A stretch of 64,000 bases of DNA from Allolobophora icterica (Eukaryota; Annelida; Clitellata; Crassiclitellata; Lumbricidae), in the NCBI GenBank assembly GCA_963556255.1, contig OY744609.1, positions 23,026,276 to 23,090,275 on the forward strand, given 5' to 3'. Each line of letters opens with the position of its first letter. Positions within the stretch are counted from its first letter, which is position 1. A program made the translations under genes and the position numbers. Shown here one piece after another: positions 11,701 to 19,036 of this stretch. Below the pieces are notes generated by a model. The model was given only the letters and a program-made list of their open reading frames with translations. It had not been told where the DNA came from and made no database searches.

Positions 11701-13215
11701 AGCAGGTGCACATTGAATGGGAAACTGCAAATGCTGCATCCCCAAATGGGGGATGGTCTGAACCTGTGGGAGTTCCCTTTTTTGCTCCAAAATGGGTCAA
11801 CTGACTACACTTATTAAGGTAATGAAAATATACAAACTGAAGTAGGTTCAACTGTAGTATGACTAGAGAGACCACAAAACATACAGAGACAAGGGTCTTG
11901 ACAAGACAGACTGTTGACGGACTAACAGGATAGACAGGCTGCCAAACAACCTGCGACATGAGCTTCTCAGCCTCTCTTTGCGTCTTTTCTGCAAATGCTT
12001 GAAGACCATTTTGTTCGAATGTGGATCATTGTGTTAGGCTGGGAGCACCTCTGATGAGTCTCTCTCTTGAAGTGGCTCTATATAAATTTGCAACTACCAT
12101 AACAGACATAGACAAACGATATTGTGTTTAGAAATTGAAGTACATTGTAATAAAAATTGTTTGATTCACTCATTAACTGAGAGCCTTTATAGAGCAATCA
12201 AGTTGTCTATTCAGAGATACATTATAGATATGTTCAGAGGCAGGTTACTAAAACATTTCCTTAGCTTTAGTCACCTGTTTTGACAGCCAATGAGTTTGAC
12301 TGTCGTGGTCCAGACAGTCCTAAGGGAGGAAAATCATCTGGAGTTAAGCTCGTTTCCAGCAAACCACCTGCTGGAGTTGGCCTGATTCGCCCCAGAAAAC
12401 ATTTGATACTCGGAGGTAAGAGACACCCGCTGTGATTAGGCTAATGTTATTCCTCAAAGCATTATTTTGTAATTACTCCTGAATGGTGGACTCATTTCAA
12501 TTTAAAGAAATAGGAGAATTTCTGGAAAACTAAAAAGCAGACACTTCAAATTGGCTAGACTTGCCAAAAATTGATATAGCATTTTTTCTTATTATTCTGC
12601 ATATGAGCTGGGTGCCTTCGCTTAGCTTTGTGAGGACACTGATTAACTGCCATTTTTATAATGCTTTGCGGTACATTAAGAGCAATATTAAGTGTTCAGC
12701 TACATTAAATTACAAAGAAATTGTGATAATGTAATCTAATGGCTTCTATGATGCTTTTTTCTTTTTTCTTAATGCATAAAGCATGAATCAATGGTCGCTT
12801 TGAGTAAAGTCTTAGTCTAAGCCAGGTCAGAAATGGCACGTAAGGTAGGATTTGGTTCCAATTAAAGATTTAATTCCAGCGGTAAGAGAGGTCAGACGAA
12901 AAGGGGAATCGGGATAAGATTTTTGAAGGTGGAGTGTTTTCAGTTTCAGATTAAACACCTGTGGAGATATTGCAAGAGGTACGATATTGATGAGTTCCTA
13001 GTATTGGTTAGATTATTGCTGTTCTTGTGAAGTGTTGTGCAAGTGTTCAGAAACAGGTAGGGGGCCTACTCTGAAACACTCTACACTCTACAGCTCTGAG
13101 TAGTTTATCTTTTAGAGGTGCTGTACAAATGTTCAATTACAATTACATAATTACACTGACTAAAAATCATTTTCTCTTGTTTTTATATATTTTAGAATCC
13201 GTTGTTGTCAACTGA
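3..13215 (+). CDS. SPAG17: SPAG17 (PF6-like) axonemal central-pair protein, C-terminal 920 residues
   Basis: SPAG17/PF6 is a central-apparatus projection protein needed for cilia and flagella motility. Proposed exons: 3-288 (open at the left edge), 2152-2605, 3278-3441, 3979-4193, 4469-4577, 5400-5561, 6485-6613, 7195-7308, 7961-8386, 9023-9159, 9914-10174, 11413-11557, 12275-12415 and 13196-13215. All phases agree and the total is 921 codons including TGA. Exon 2 holds the family block VPRLFVVHCDGSGQELLR. Exon 4 is charged and probably coiled coil. Exons 5-9 are acidic and low-complexity. Exons 11-13 form an ASH/PapD-like beta domain (MAPERVDFGVLKEG, then GPVAAGMKTDIQVEIYA). All splice sites are GT-AG except after exon 12, which looks AT-AC. 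The exon-10 acceptor is least certain: 8984 also keeps frame. Vertebrate SPAG17 is about 2200 residues, so the N-terminal half lies to the left. The family call rests on remembered sequence resemblance. Confidence 0.82.
597..1900. mobile_element. 1.3-kb terminal-inverted-repeat DNA transposon derivative in SPAG17 intron 1
   Basis: Left end 597-622 and right end 1875-1900 are inverted copies that match at 25 of 26 positions (GGGGTCATTGCATAATTA...). Both ends continue into subterminal GTAACG and CCCACCCA repeats. The inside has no transposase. A short minus-strand stretch near 1204-1392 has a CxxC...HxxxC pattern that could be a zinc-finger remnant. The end sequence resembles the 20605 and 51665 elements (GGGGCCATCCAnATATTACGTA), suggesting a common superfamily, perhaps one of the eukaryotic IS-like groups; this is not certain. 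Confidence 0.7.
2627..2672. repeat. (ATTC)n microsatellite
   Basis: About ten copies of the tetramer CATT/ATTC, slightly degraded at the end, directly after the SPAG17 exon 2 donor. Confidence 0.9.
2950..3245 (-). mobile_element. tRNA-derived SINE, family A
   Basis: On the minus strand it reads as a decayed tRNA head: an A-box-like TGGTAGTTAGCAC, then a CTGTCAA anticodon-loop remnant, then the B-box-like GGGTTCAAATC. A body follows that ends in ...TATGCCAAGGCT. The same body and head recur at 38630-38880 (+), 42330-42560 (-) and 57115-57370 (-). The 57 kb copy looks derived from tRNA-Asp(GTC). Confidence 0.7.
4819..5076. mobile_element. hAT-type MITE (CAGTGC ends), copy 1
   Basis: Element ends are CAGTGCTTTTTTTC and its inverse. 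It is flanked by GTTGAAGG (4811-4818) and GTTGCAGG (5077-5084), an 8-bp target duplication with one mismatch, as expected for hAT. The interior contains GGAACGGCGTTCCGG and repeated GTTCCGTTCCGGAAC palindromes. A relative sits at 22544-22873. Confidence 0.8.
5575..5800. repeat. 36-bp minisatellite (CATCATCACC/GGTCCGTAA)
   Basis: About six units of 36 bp. Each is a GGTCCGTAA head plus nine CAT-like triplets. It begins 14 nt after the SPAG17 exon 6 donor at 5561. The triplet structure keeps several frames open, but the sequence is intronic. Confidence 0.9.
8699..8875. repeat. (TTA)n microsatellite joined to a LINE 3' tail
   Basis: About 30 TTA triplets (to 8792), followed by a segment with TTTATATAGTGCC, ...CTACTCAGGAG and CCAGCCACGGCTAAA. 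The same segment ends the LINE fragment at 50020-50085, so this is a short 5'-truncated LINE tail next to its microsatellite. The apparent poly-leucine reading frame is not a gene. Confidence 0.75.
9590..9722 (-). mobile_element. tRNA-derived SINE, family B
   Basis: The minus strand reads TGGCCGATTGGTTAGAGCG (A box), a degenerate anticodon arm, then GGGTTCGAGCC (B box), and a tail including CTTGAGCAAGTCCTT. It is not a functional tRNA because the acceptor stem does not close. It lies in SPAG17 intron 10. Confidence 0.65.
10360..10995. repeat. (ACAT)n microsatellite split by a MITE
   Basis: ACAT/CATA tetramers at about 10365-10402 and 10835-10992 flank the 10404-10834 element. Confidence 0.85.
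10404..10834. mobile_element. MITE with ACCGAA termini
   Basis: The left end AGGACTGTACCGAA and the inverse of the right end, AGGGCTGGACCGAA, form an imperfect terminal repeat. The interior is rich in ATTCGGCCGAATAG palindromes near both ends. Insertion into a tetranucleotide array hides any target duplication. The end sequence is typical of hAT-like MITEs. Confidence 0.65.
11558..12274 (+). other. SPAG17: Candidate U12-type (AT-AC) intron of SPAG17
   Basis: The exon ending at 11557 is followed by ATATCCTT, the minor-spliceosome 5' splice-site consensus. No GT donor of the right phase precedes the in-frame TAA at 11584-11586. At the 3' side, TTCCTTAGC at 12257-12265 resembles the U12 branch consensus TTCCTTRAY, with one mismatch. 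It lies 11 nt before the AC at 12273-12274. Joining 11557 to 12275 keeps phase 1 and reads LPVTATVLTANEFD across the junction, a natural continuation of the beta domain. A conventional AG at 12285-12286 sits in the same frame but has no matching donor. The intron also contains a LINE remnant. Confidence 0.72.
11890..12115 (+). mobile_element. CR1-like LINE 3' remnant
   Basis: The frame around 11935-12035 reads RLPNNLRHELLSLSLRLF...CLKTILFE, the usual C-terminus of CR1-group reverse transcriptases (LP..LR......FK..LKT.LF). The tail GCACCTCTGATGAGTCT...CTATATAAATTTGCAA matches the tails at 43190-43262 and 47760-47820. Confidence 0.55.
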
Positions 13216-13625
13216 ATCTGACTGGACCCCAGATATAAACACCAAGAAACAAACGAAAATCAACAAATTATACACACCTCAAGGACTTCATTTTCAAACT
13301 CAACAAGAGCAATGTTTAATGCTGTTTAGTGCTTGCTCACATTGCTGTAATTTTTTTTAGCAATTTTTTGGTTTGCAAAATCTTTAGAAAATATGAGACG
13401 ATTTTTAATATGAGATTACTGATGTCTTTCTCAAATGGTACAGTGATTAAAGTTGCAAAATGTGACCAGAAAAAGTGTTTATATAAATAGCAAAAAACAA
13501 CAGAATCTGAAATTTGTTGTTATGCATCAGAGTACATATTCCATATTGTCAAAATTACGCAGAAATATGGACAGTCACTGGTAATTTTCAATGTCAAATA
13601 AAATCACCTTTCATTGCAAATTCAA
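13216..13625 (+). other. SPAG17 3' UTR with poly(A) signal
   Basis: AT-rich sequence after the SPAG17 stop. A canonical AATAAA lies at 13597-13602, about 380 nt downstream of the stop, and is the likely cleavage signal. The mariner remnant starts just beyond it. Confidence 0.55.
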
Positions 13626-13639
13626 AAATCTGTTAAACA

Positions 13640-14415
13640 GTTTATCTGAAAGCATGTTCAAAGTGTCCACCCAAGCTTTCACACAAGCTCAAAGTCTTTT
13701 GTGAAGCTCAGTGTGGCCTTGTTGATTGAGTCCTGCGACAGCTGGTCCCATATTAACTGCATGCAGGCAGGGATCTACATTTTTGGGGGCCCTGTGCTGA
13801 TCGAATGACGGGCCCCTTACAATTTTAAGAAGCAAGGCAGACATACAATAACCCGACACATAACTTGTTATACTTTACAGCACATGAGAAGTAGATAGGA
13901 CGATTGTCACGAGATCACGACTCACGCACTGACATGGAAAGAACATAGTTTGTCAAAGAACAATATTTAGTCATAGCTATGATTGCTATGCATAATGCAT
14001 TGCAATTTGCACTGTTTCTTTCCTTAATCCTTTATTCTTTATTTTTTTACTTTTACAATTTGGGGGCCCTGTGCTGCAGCACAATCAGCACCGTGGTTAA
14101 TCCGGCCCTGACTGCATGACTTTCTTCAGCTCATCAGTGTTCTTCGGCTTGGGATGAAATGTCTTGTAGCGTTCAAGCATAGCTCACCAGACGCGATAAT
14201 CAAGAGGGTTATGGTCTGGCGAGTTTGGTGGCCATTCATCTTTGCCAATGAATTCACTGCAGCTGATGGCAATACAGTCTTGACCCAACTTTGCCGTGTG
14301 AGCAGGAGTATCGTCCTGCTGGAAAATGAAACCAGAAAGTAGAAGTGACTTGCATTCTTCAGTGAGTCTGAGTAACAGAGTTTCAATGTAAAGTTTAGCG
14401 TTTAGCTCCTATTTT
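13640..14415 (-). pseudogene. Decayed mariner-type transposase
   Basis: A minus-strand pseudogene of a Tc1/mariner-superfamily transposase. Residues seen: FHFQQDDTPAHTAKLGQ, then WPPNSPDHNPLDYRVW followed by a stop, then AMLERYK. After an inserted MITE comes the C-terminal IWDQLSQDSINKATLSF. The D of QQDD and the D of SPDHNPLDY are the second and third catalytic acids. In-frame stops and missing N-terminal sequence make it inactive. The MITE at 13764-14110 splits it. Confidence 0.85.
13764..14110. mobile_element. 347-bp hAT MITE inserted in the mariner remnant
   Basis: It is flanked by perfect 8-bp duplications ACTGCATG (13756-13763 and 14111-14118). Ends are CAGGCAGGGATC and the inverse CAGGGCCGGATT. 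Near-terminal GGGGGCCCTGTGCTG appears at both ends. Removing it rejoins the mariner reading frame, which gives the order of insertion. Confidence 0.88.
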
Positions 14416-14435
14416 CATTATGAATTTCTGATAGT

Positions 14436-15139
14436 ACGTCGCCTGAGAATTATCTTGTCGTATCTCCACTTTTTTTCGAAAAGTAGTTAAGAGTTGATTT
14501 GTAGCAGAGTTTTTTTGATCTTTCTTCAGTTTCAATGGCTAGGAGATACGATAGGTCGTTTTAAAGGTATTCAACAAACTATACTGTCGTATGTCCTGTT
14601 TTCGGAAACATTTTATCGTATCTCCATACAGCATTCATAGTGAAGCAGTCTCTGTTGTTGTATGTCCACAGAAAGCTCGTCGCTGATTGGACGCGCAGGA
14701 GATACAGCAGTATAAACCTGTGCGCTTAGCTGGACTATAGTGTCGCATATCCAGACAATTAAAAGTTTTTCTTTTAAAAATCCGGACTATGTAAATGAAT
14801 ATTTTAACGAAAACACTCTGTAATAATTGGTCGTTGCTTAATTTAATCATTTCATGTCTTTGTTTTCAGAAAGATGGTTTGTAATATTTGTAAATCCAGT
14901 TAATACAAAATTTTCACAAATTTCAGAATTACAACTATAATTGTTAATTTTTTAAATGCAAAATCTTTATGCAATGTTGATGTTTTAATATGACGTCTGT
15001 GTGTGAACTGTAATTTGACAATGCCCTACTTATTGCATTGAATTTCTCATTTTTCCGCAAAATGCGGCCCAAACTTCTACCTCGTTTATCTCGGAATTTT
15101 GGAAAATGGAGATACGCGAAGATAATTCTCAGGCGACGT
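14436..15139. mobile_element. 0.7-kb inverted-repeat element with a recurring internal motif
   Basis: Inverted repeats at 14436-14467 and 15108-15139 match at 30 of 32 positions, starting ACGTCGCCTGAGAATTATCT. The left half carries further copies and variants of GTCGTATCTCC near 14541 (inverted), 14586, 14612, 14656, 14698 (inverted) and 14741, several about 43 bp apart. No coding capacity is seen. It directly abuts the palindrome at 15153. No family is recognised. Confidence 0.7.
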
Positions 15140-15437
15140 TATATACGATTTGACCCGGAACAAATTGCAAGAAAACGTTTTATGATGATTTTCGGGTGCA
15201 TTTGGTCTGGAGATGAACATACTAAAAGTTTACCAAAATCGGACCACGGGAAAAGGTCAAATTTTGGCGCCAAAAAAGATGGCCGCCAATGGAGAATGAA
15301 TGACTCAAATGTACACAACTTGCTTAAATTGACAGAAGCAAATCATGTAACAATTTGCTAACAGGTGTTTCTAGACTAATTTGACGCTGCTGAAAACGAA
15401 AATCGAGGTTAGGAAGCTGGATTTTTAGCGGTTGCAT

Positions 15438-15800
15438 GGAAAAACAAGATGGCGGACAAAATGGTGGCCAAATATCTTCGAATGGCTGTAAGTAAGGTCA
15501 TGTATGTGATGGAAACATGATTTTAGAGTCTAAATTAACACTTTCCGGGTCAAGGAATGCGATGGAACTAAAGACACATATGTAGCACTGCCAAAAAACA
15601 AAATGGCGGACAAAATGGCGGCCAAGTATCTTCGAATTGCTATAAGTAATGTCATGTATGTGATGGAAACATGATTTTAGAGTCTAAATTAACATTTTCG
15701 AGGTCAAGGAATGCGATGGAACTAAAGACACATATGTAGCACTGATAAAAAAACAAAATGGCGGACAAAATGGCGGCCAAGTATCTTCAAATGGCTGTAA
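15438..15800. repeat. 158-bp tandem repeat in the left palindrome arm
   Basis: Two full and one partial unit (starting near 15441, 15599 and 15757). Each begins with CAAAATGGCGGACAAAATGG and runs through TCATGTATGTGATGGAAACA to ATGTAGCACTG. The mirror copies lie at about 18388-18750. Such subterminal repeats often serve as transposase-binding regions. Confidence 0.85.
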
Positions 15801-15884
15801 GTTAAAATTTTCTCTCATATTTTAAAATTAAGAACATTTTACAATATTAGCCTTGAAAATTAATGATAACATTAATTAAAAATT

Positions 15885-17239
15885 TCACAGATTGTCCTCA
15901 GTGTCCTCTTCATCTGAAACTGGCTCTTGAGTCGTATTGTCGCAGTTGCCATGCTGACAGTGTCCACAAGCTGTGGTGCATTCAAGCCCATGTCTTTTGC
16001 AGCTACAATGCAATGTGTTGCATCGTGCAGAGCAATTGCAACTGATCATTCTAAGAAGTCTGTCTGGTGCAGGACTAATGTCCATCATGACTGGAACAAA
16101 TTTATCATCTTGAATAATCCAGCCCCATTTAGTTGGATCCATATCGTCACTCTTGCCCAACCACTGCATGACTTGTAAGTAAGTTCGCCGAGAGTGAAGG
16201 TTTGTGGCCGATGGTGTTGGAGGTAGTCTTTCGGGCTTCACAAAGGTCTTTGCAATGGATACTTTCCTACACAAGATGTTGTAGCGTAGTGAAACTAGAG
16301 ATTCAATCTCGATCCCCTTAAACATGGATACCATTGCTATGCAACCAGTGGTCTCTACAGTAACTTGATCTGCGTTCGGTGCACAGAAGATCTTTGAACA
16401 ACTGCGAAATACAGGATCGCCACTGACTACTTTCTGAAAGACTGACTTCTTGCCGACCCCATAGATACCTGAAGTACTGTCACAACCGGAGAACGCATGG
16501 GCGAACAACAGGTCAGAGCATACCTCATCACCAAGTAACTGTTTTAGAACCTTGATGTTATATACAAAAGACTTTACTTTGTCTTTGTCGGATCGAAAGT
16601 AAAGGTCCCTACAGTCAGTTGCAGCGTGATACAGCAACAAAACCAATAGGTCTGTGTCTTCTCCGATGAGGGTTGTTGTCTTGTAAGATGACATTTCAAT
16701 GGCTGCTTTGACTATATGTACGTCTGCGTCTCCTTCAGCGTGTATGACATAAAGATTTGATGTGAAAGACGAGTAGTTATCAGCAATTGTACTGTAGGTG
16801 CTTCCTTCCTTCCATTTTAACCGATGTAGAAGTGAACCTCCATCAAGGACGTAGTGATCAGTCTTCGGGATGGACTGAAGTACAGCAGCATCAGATGACT
16901 TAACATGGTTTCGTACGGCCTCCTGAAGTTGCGCTTTTTCCGGCTTTCGTAACAGATACTTTGCTTCAAACAACGATGGCGGATATGGTGAAAGTTCATA
17001 CTTCATCACGTCATCTAGGTATAAATCTCCAGACTGTGATACAATCAGGAACCTCTGAAACAAAAGAGCTGGATCAATGGACCGATCCTCACTAACCTTG
17101 ATGCCTTGAGCGGATGCTAATGTCTTGACTTTATTCTTACGCTTATATGAATATTCGAAAACAGATTGTCCTTTCATTTCTGTAACTATGCTTTTACCTA
17201 AAGTGAAAAGATCTTGGACATTTACATTCTTATCTTTAT
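15885..17239 (-). CDS. Transposon-associated PIN/FEN-like nuclease with CXC domain, copy lacking an internal segment
   Basis: The minus frame is open up to 17318. Sequence beyond 17239 is antisense of the other copy, so homology starts there. Domain order: an N-terminal region of about 160 residues (...NVQDLFTLGK...), then a jump from SNLY straight to VIHAEGDAD. Next come GEDTDLLVLLLYHA (acidic metal-binding pattern), HAFSGCDSTSGIYGVGKKS (like the helix-hairpin region of FEN/PIN-type nucleases), and a C-terminal cysteine cluster CNCSARCNTLHCSCKRHG with CGHCQHGNC. The latter resembles a tesmin/TSO1-type CXC domain. Compared with the plus copy, 68 codons (17240-17443) are missing between Y and V. 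No convincing start codon. I infer a transposon-borne protein, but the superfamily is unknown to me. Confidence 0.7.
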
Positions 17240-18304
17240 GGCAAGGCCACCGTCGTTTTTGATGGACGACCAAGTACGAAACACAATACACATCTACGTC
17301 GAAGAAGTAATGTTGCAAACAATGTCACCATCAGAGAGGCAACACAATTTGTTGGAAAAATGCAAGATTTCCTCTCAAATGAGACGATTAAACAGGCCAT
17401 CATCAACCTCATCGCTGACCGCTTACGACAGAGAGGCTGTCATGTCATACACGCTGAAGGAGACGCAGACTGCATAGTCAAAGCAGCCATTGAAATGTCA
17501 TCTTACAAGACAACAACCCTCATCGGAGAAGACACAGACCTATTGGTTTTGTTGCTGTATCACGCTGCAACTGACTGTAGGGACCTTTACTTTCGATCCG
17601 ACAAAGACAAAGTAAAGTCTTTTGTATATAACATCAAGGTTCTAAAACAGTTACTTGGTGATGAGGTATGCTCTGACCTGTTGTTCGCCCATGCGTTCTC
17701 CGGTTGTGACAGTACTTCAGGTATCTATGGGGTCGGCAAGAAGTCAGTCTTTCAGAAAGTAGTCAGTGGCGATCCTGTATTTCGCAGTTGTTCAAAGATC
17801 TTCTGTGCACCGAACGCAGATCAAGTTACTGTAGAGACCACTGGTTGCATAGCAATGGTATCCATGTTTAAGGGGATCGAGATTGAATCTCTAGTTTCAC
17901 TACGCTACAACATCTTGTGTAGGAAAGTATCCATTGCAAAGACCTTTGTGAAGCCCGAAAGACTACCTCCAACACCATCGGCCACAAACCTTCACTCTCG
18001 GCGAACTTACTTACAAGTCATGCAGTGGTTGGGCAAGAGTGACGATATGGATCCAACTAAATGGGGCTGGATTATTCAAGATGATAAATTTGTTCCAGTC
18101 ATGATGGACATTAGTCCTGCACCAGACAGACTTCTTAGAATGATCAGTTGCAATTGCTCTGCACGATGCAACACATTGCATTGTAGCTGCAAAAGACATG
18201 GGCTTGAATGCACCACAGCTTGTGGACACTGTCAGCATGGCAACTGCGACAATACGACTCAAGAGCCAGTTTCAGATGAAGAGGACACTGAGGACAATCT
18301 GTGA
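17240..18304 (+). CDS. Transposon-associated PIN/FEN-like nuclease with CXC domain, copy lacking its N-terminus
   Basis: An open + frame runs from GKATVVFDG through MQDFLSNETIKQ, CHVIHAEGDADC, GEDTDLLVLLL and SGCDSTSGIYGVGKK to the CXC cysteine cluster, ending TGA after EEDTEDNL. VVFDG and GEDTD are plausible first and second acidic blocks of a PIN-like fold. The last roughly 270 residues match the minus-strand copy essentially perfectly. The N-terminal part is absent here but present, inverted, immediately upstream at 16749-17239. Turning that cassette round would join SNLY to GKATVV in frame. Confidence 0.7.
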   Translation, partial: GKATVVFDGRPSTKHNTHLRRRSNVANNVTIREATQFVGKMQDFLSNETIKQAIINLIADRLRQRGCHVIHAEGDADCIVKAAIEMSSYKTTTLIGEDTDLLVLLLYHAATDCRDLYFRSDKDKVKSFVYNIKVLKQLLGDEVCSDLLFAHAFSGCDSTSGIYGVGKKSVFQKVVSGDPVFRSCSKIFCAPNADQVTVETTGCIAMVSMFKGIEIESLVSLRYNILCRKVSIAKTFVKPERLPPTPSATNLHSRRTYLQVMQWLGKSDDMDPTKWGWIIQDDKFVPVMMDISPAPDRLLRMISCNCSARCNTLHCSCKRHGLECTTACGHCQHGNCDNTTQEPVSDEEDTEDNL

Positions 18305-18387
18305 AATTTTTAATTAATGTTATCATTAATTTTCAAGGCTAATATTGTAAAATGTTCTTAATTTTAAAATATGAGAGAAAATTTTAA

Positions 18388-18750
18388 CTTACAGCCATTT
18401 GAAGATACTTGGCCGCCATTTTGTCCGCCATTTTGTTTTTTTATCAGTGCTACATATGTGTCTTTAGTTCCATCGCATTCCTTGACCTCGAAAATGTTAA
18501 TTTAGACTCTAAAATCATGTTTCCATCACATACATGACATTACTTATAGCAATTCGAAGATACTTGGCCGCCATTTTGTCCGCCATTTTGTTTTTTGGCA
18601 GTGCTACATATGTGTCTTTAGTTCTATCGCATTCCTTGACCCGGAAAGTCTTAATTTAGACTCTAAAATCATGTTTCCATCACATACATGACCTTACTTA
18701 CAGCCATTCGAAGATATTTGGCCACCATTTTGTCCGCCATCTTGTTTTTC
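18388..18750. repeat. 158-bp tandem repeat in the right palindrome arm
   Basis: Inverted counterpart of 15438-15800, with the same units and ATGGCGG-rich heads. Confidence 0.85.
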
Positions 18751-19036
18751 CATGCAACCGCTAAAAATCCAGCTTCCTAACCTCGATTTTCGTTTTCAGC
18801 AGCGTCAAATTAGTCTAGAAACACCTGTTAGCAAATTGTTACATGATTTGCTTCTGTCAATTTAAGCAAGTTGTGTACATTTGAGTCATTCATTCTCCAT
18901 TGGCGGCCATCTTTTTTGGCGCCAAAATTTGACCTTTTCCCGTGGTCCGATTTTGGTAAACTTTTAGTATGTTCATCTCCAGACCAAATGCACCCGAAAA
19001 TCATCATAAAACGTTTTCTTGCAATTTGTTCCGGGT

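Larger units (their letters stand above)
15153..19036. mobile_element. 3.9-kb near-perfect palindrome carrying a split nuclease gene
   Basis: Left arm 15153-16748 and right arm 17444-19036 are reverse complements of about 1.6 kb each. They stay in register (coordinates sum to 34189) except for one 3-bp indel near 16720/17470. I saw only a few mismatches, such as near 15541-15570. The unique centre, 16749-17443, holds an N-terminal cassette on the minus strand (16749-17239) and a 204-bp middle segment on the plus strand (17240-17443). No target duplication is visible at the outer ends. It could be an inverted duplication of one transposon end, a fold-back element, or an assembly artefact. Confidence 0.9.

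Noticed and set aside
17214..17477. 87-residue plus-strand frame in the palindrome centre
   Set aside because: Out-of-frame shadow of the nuclease gene.
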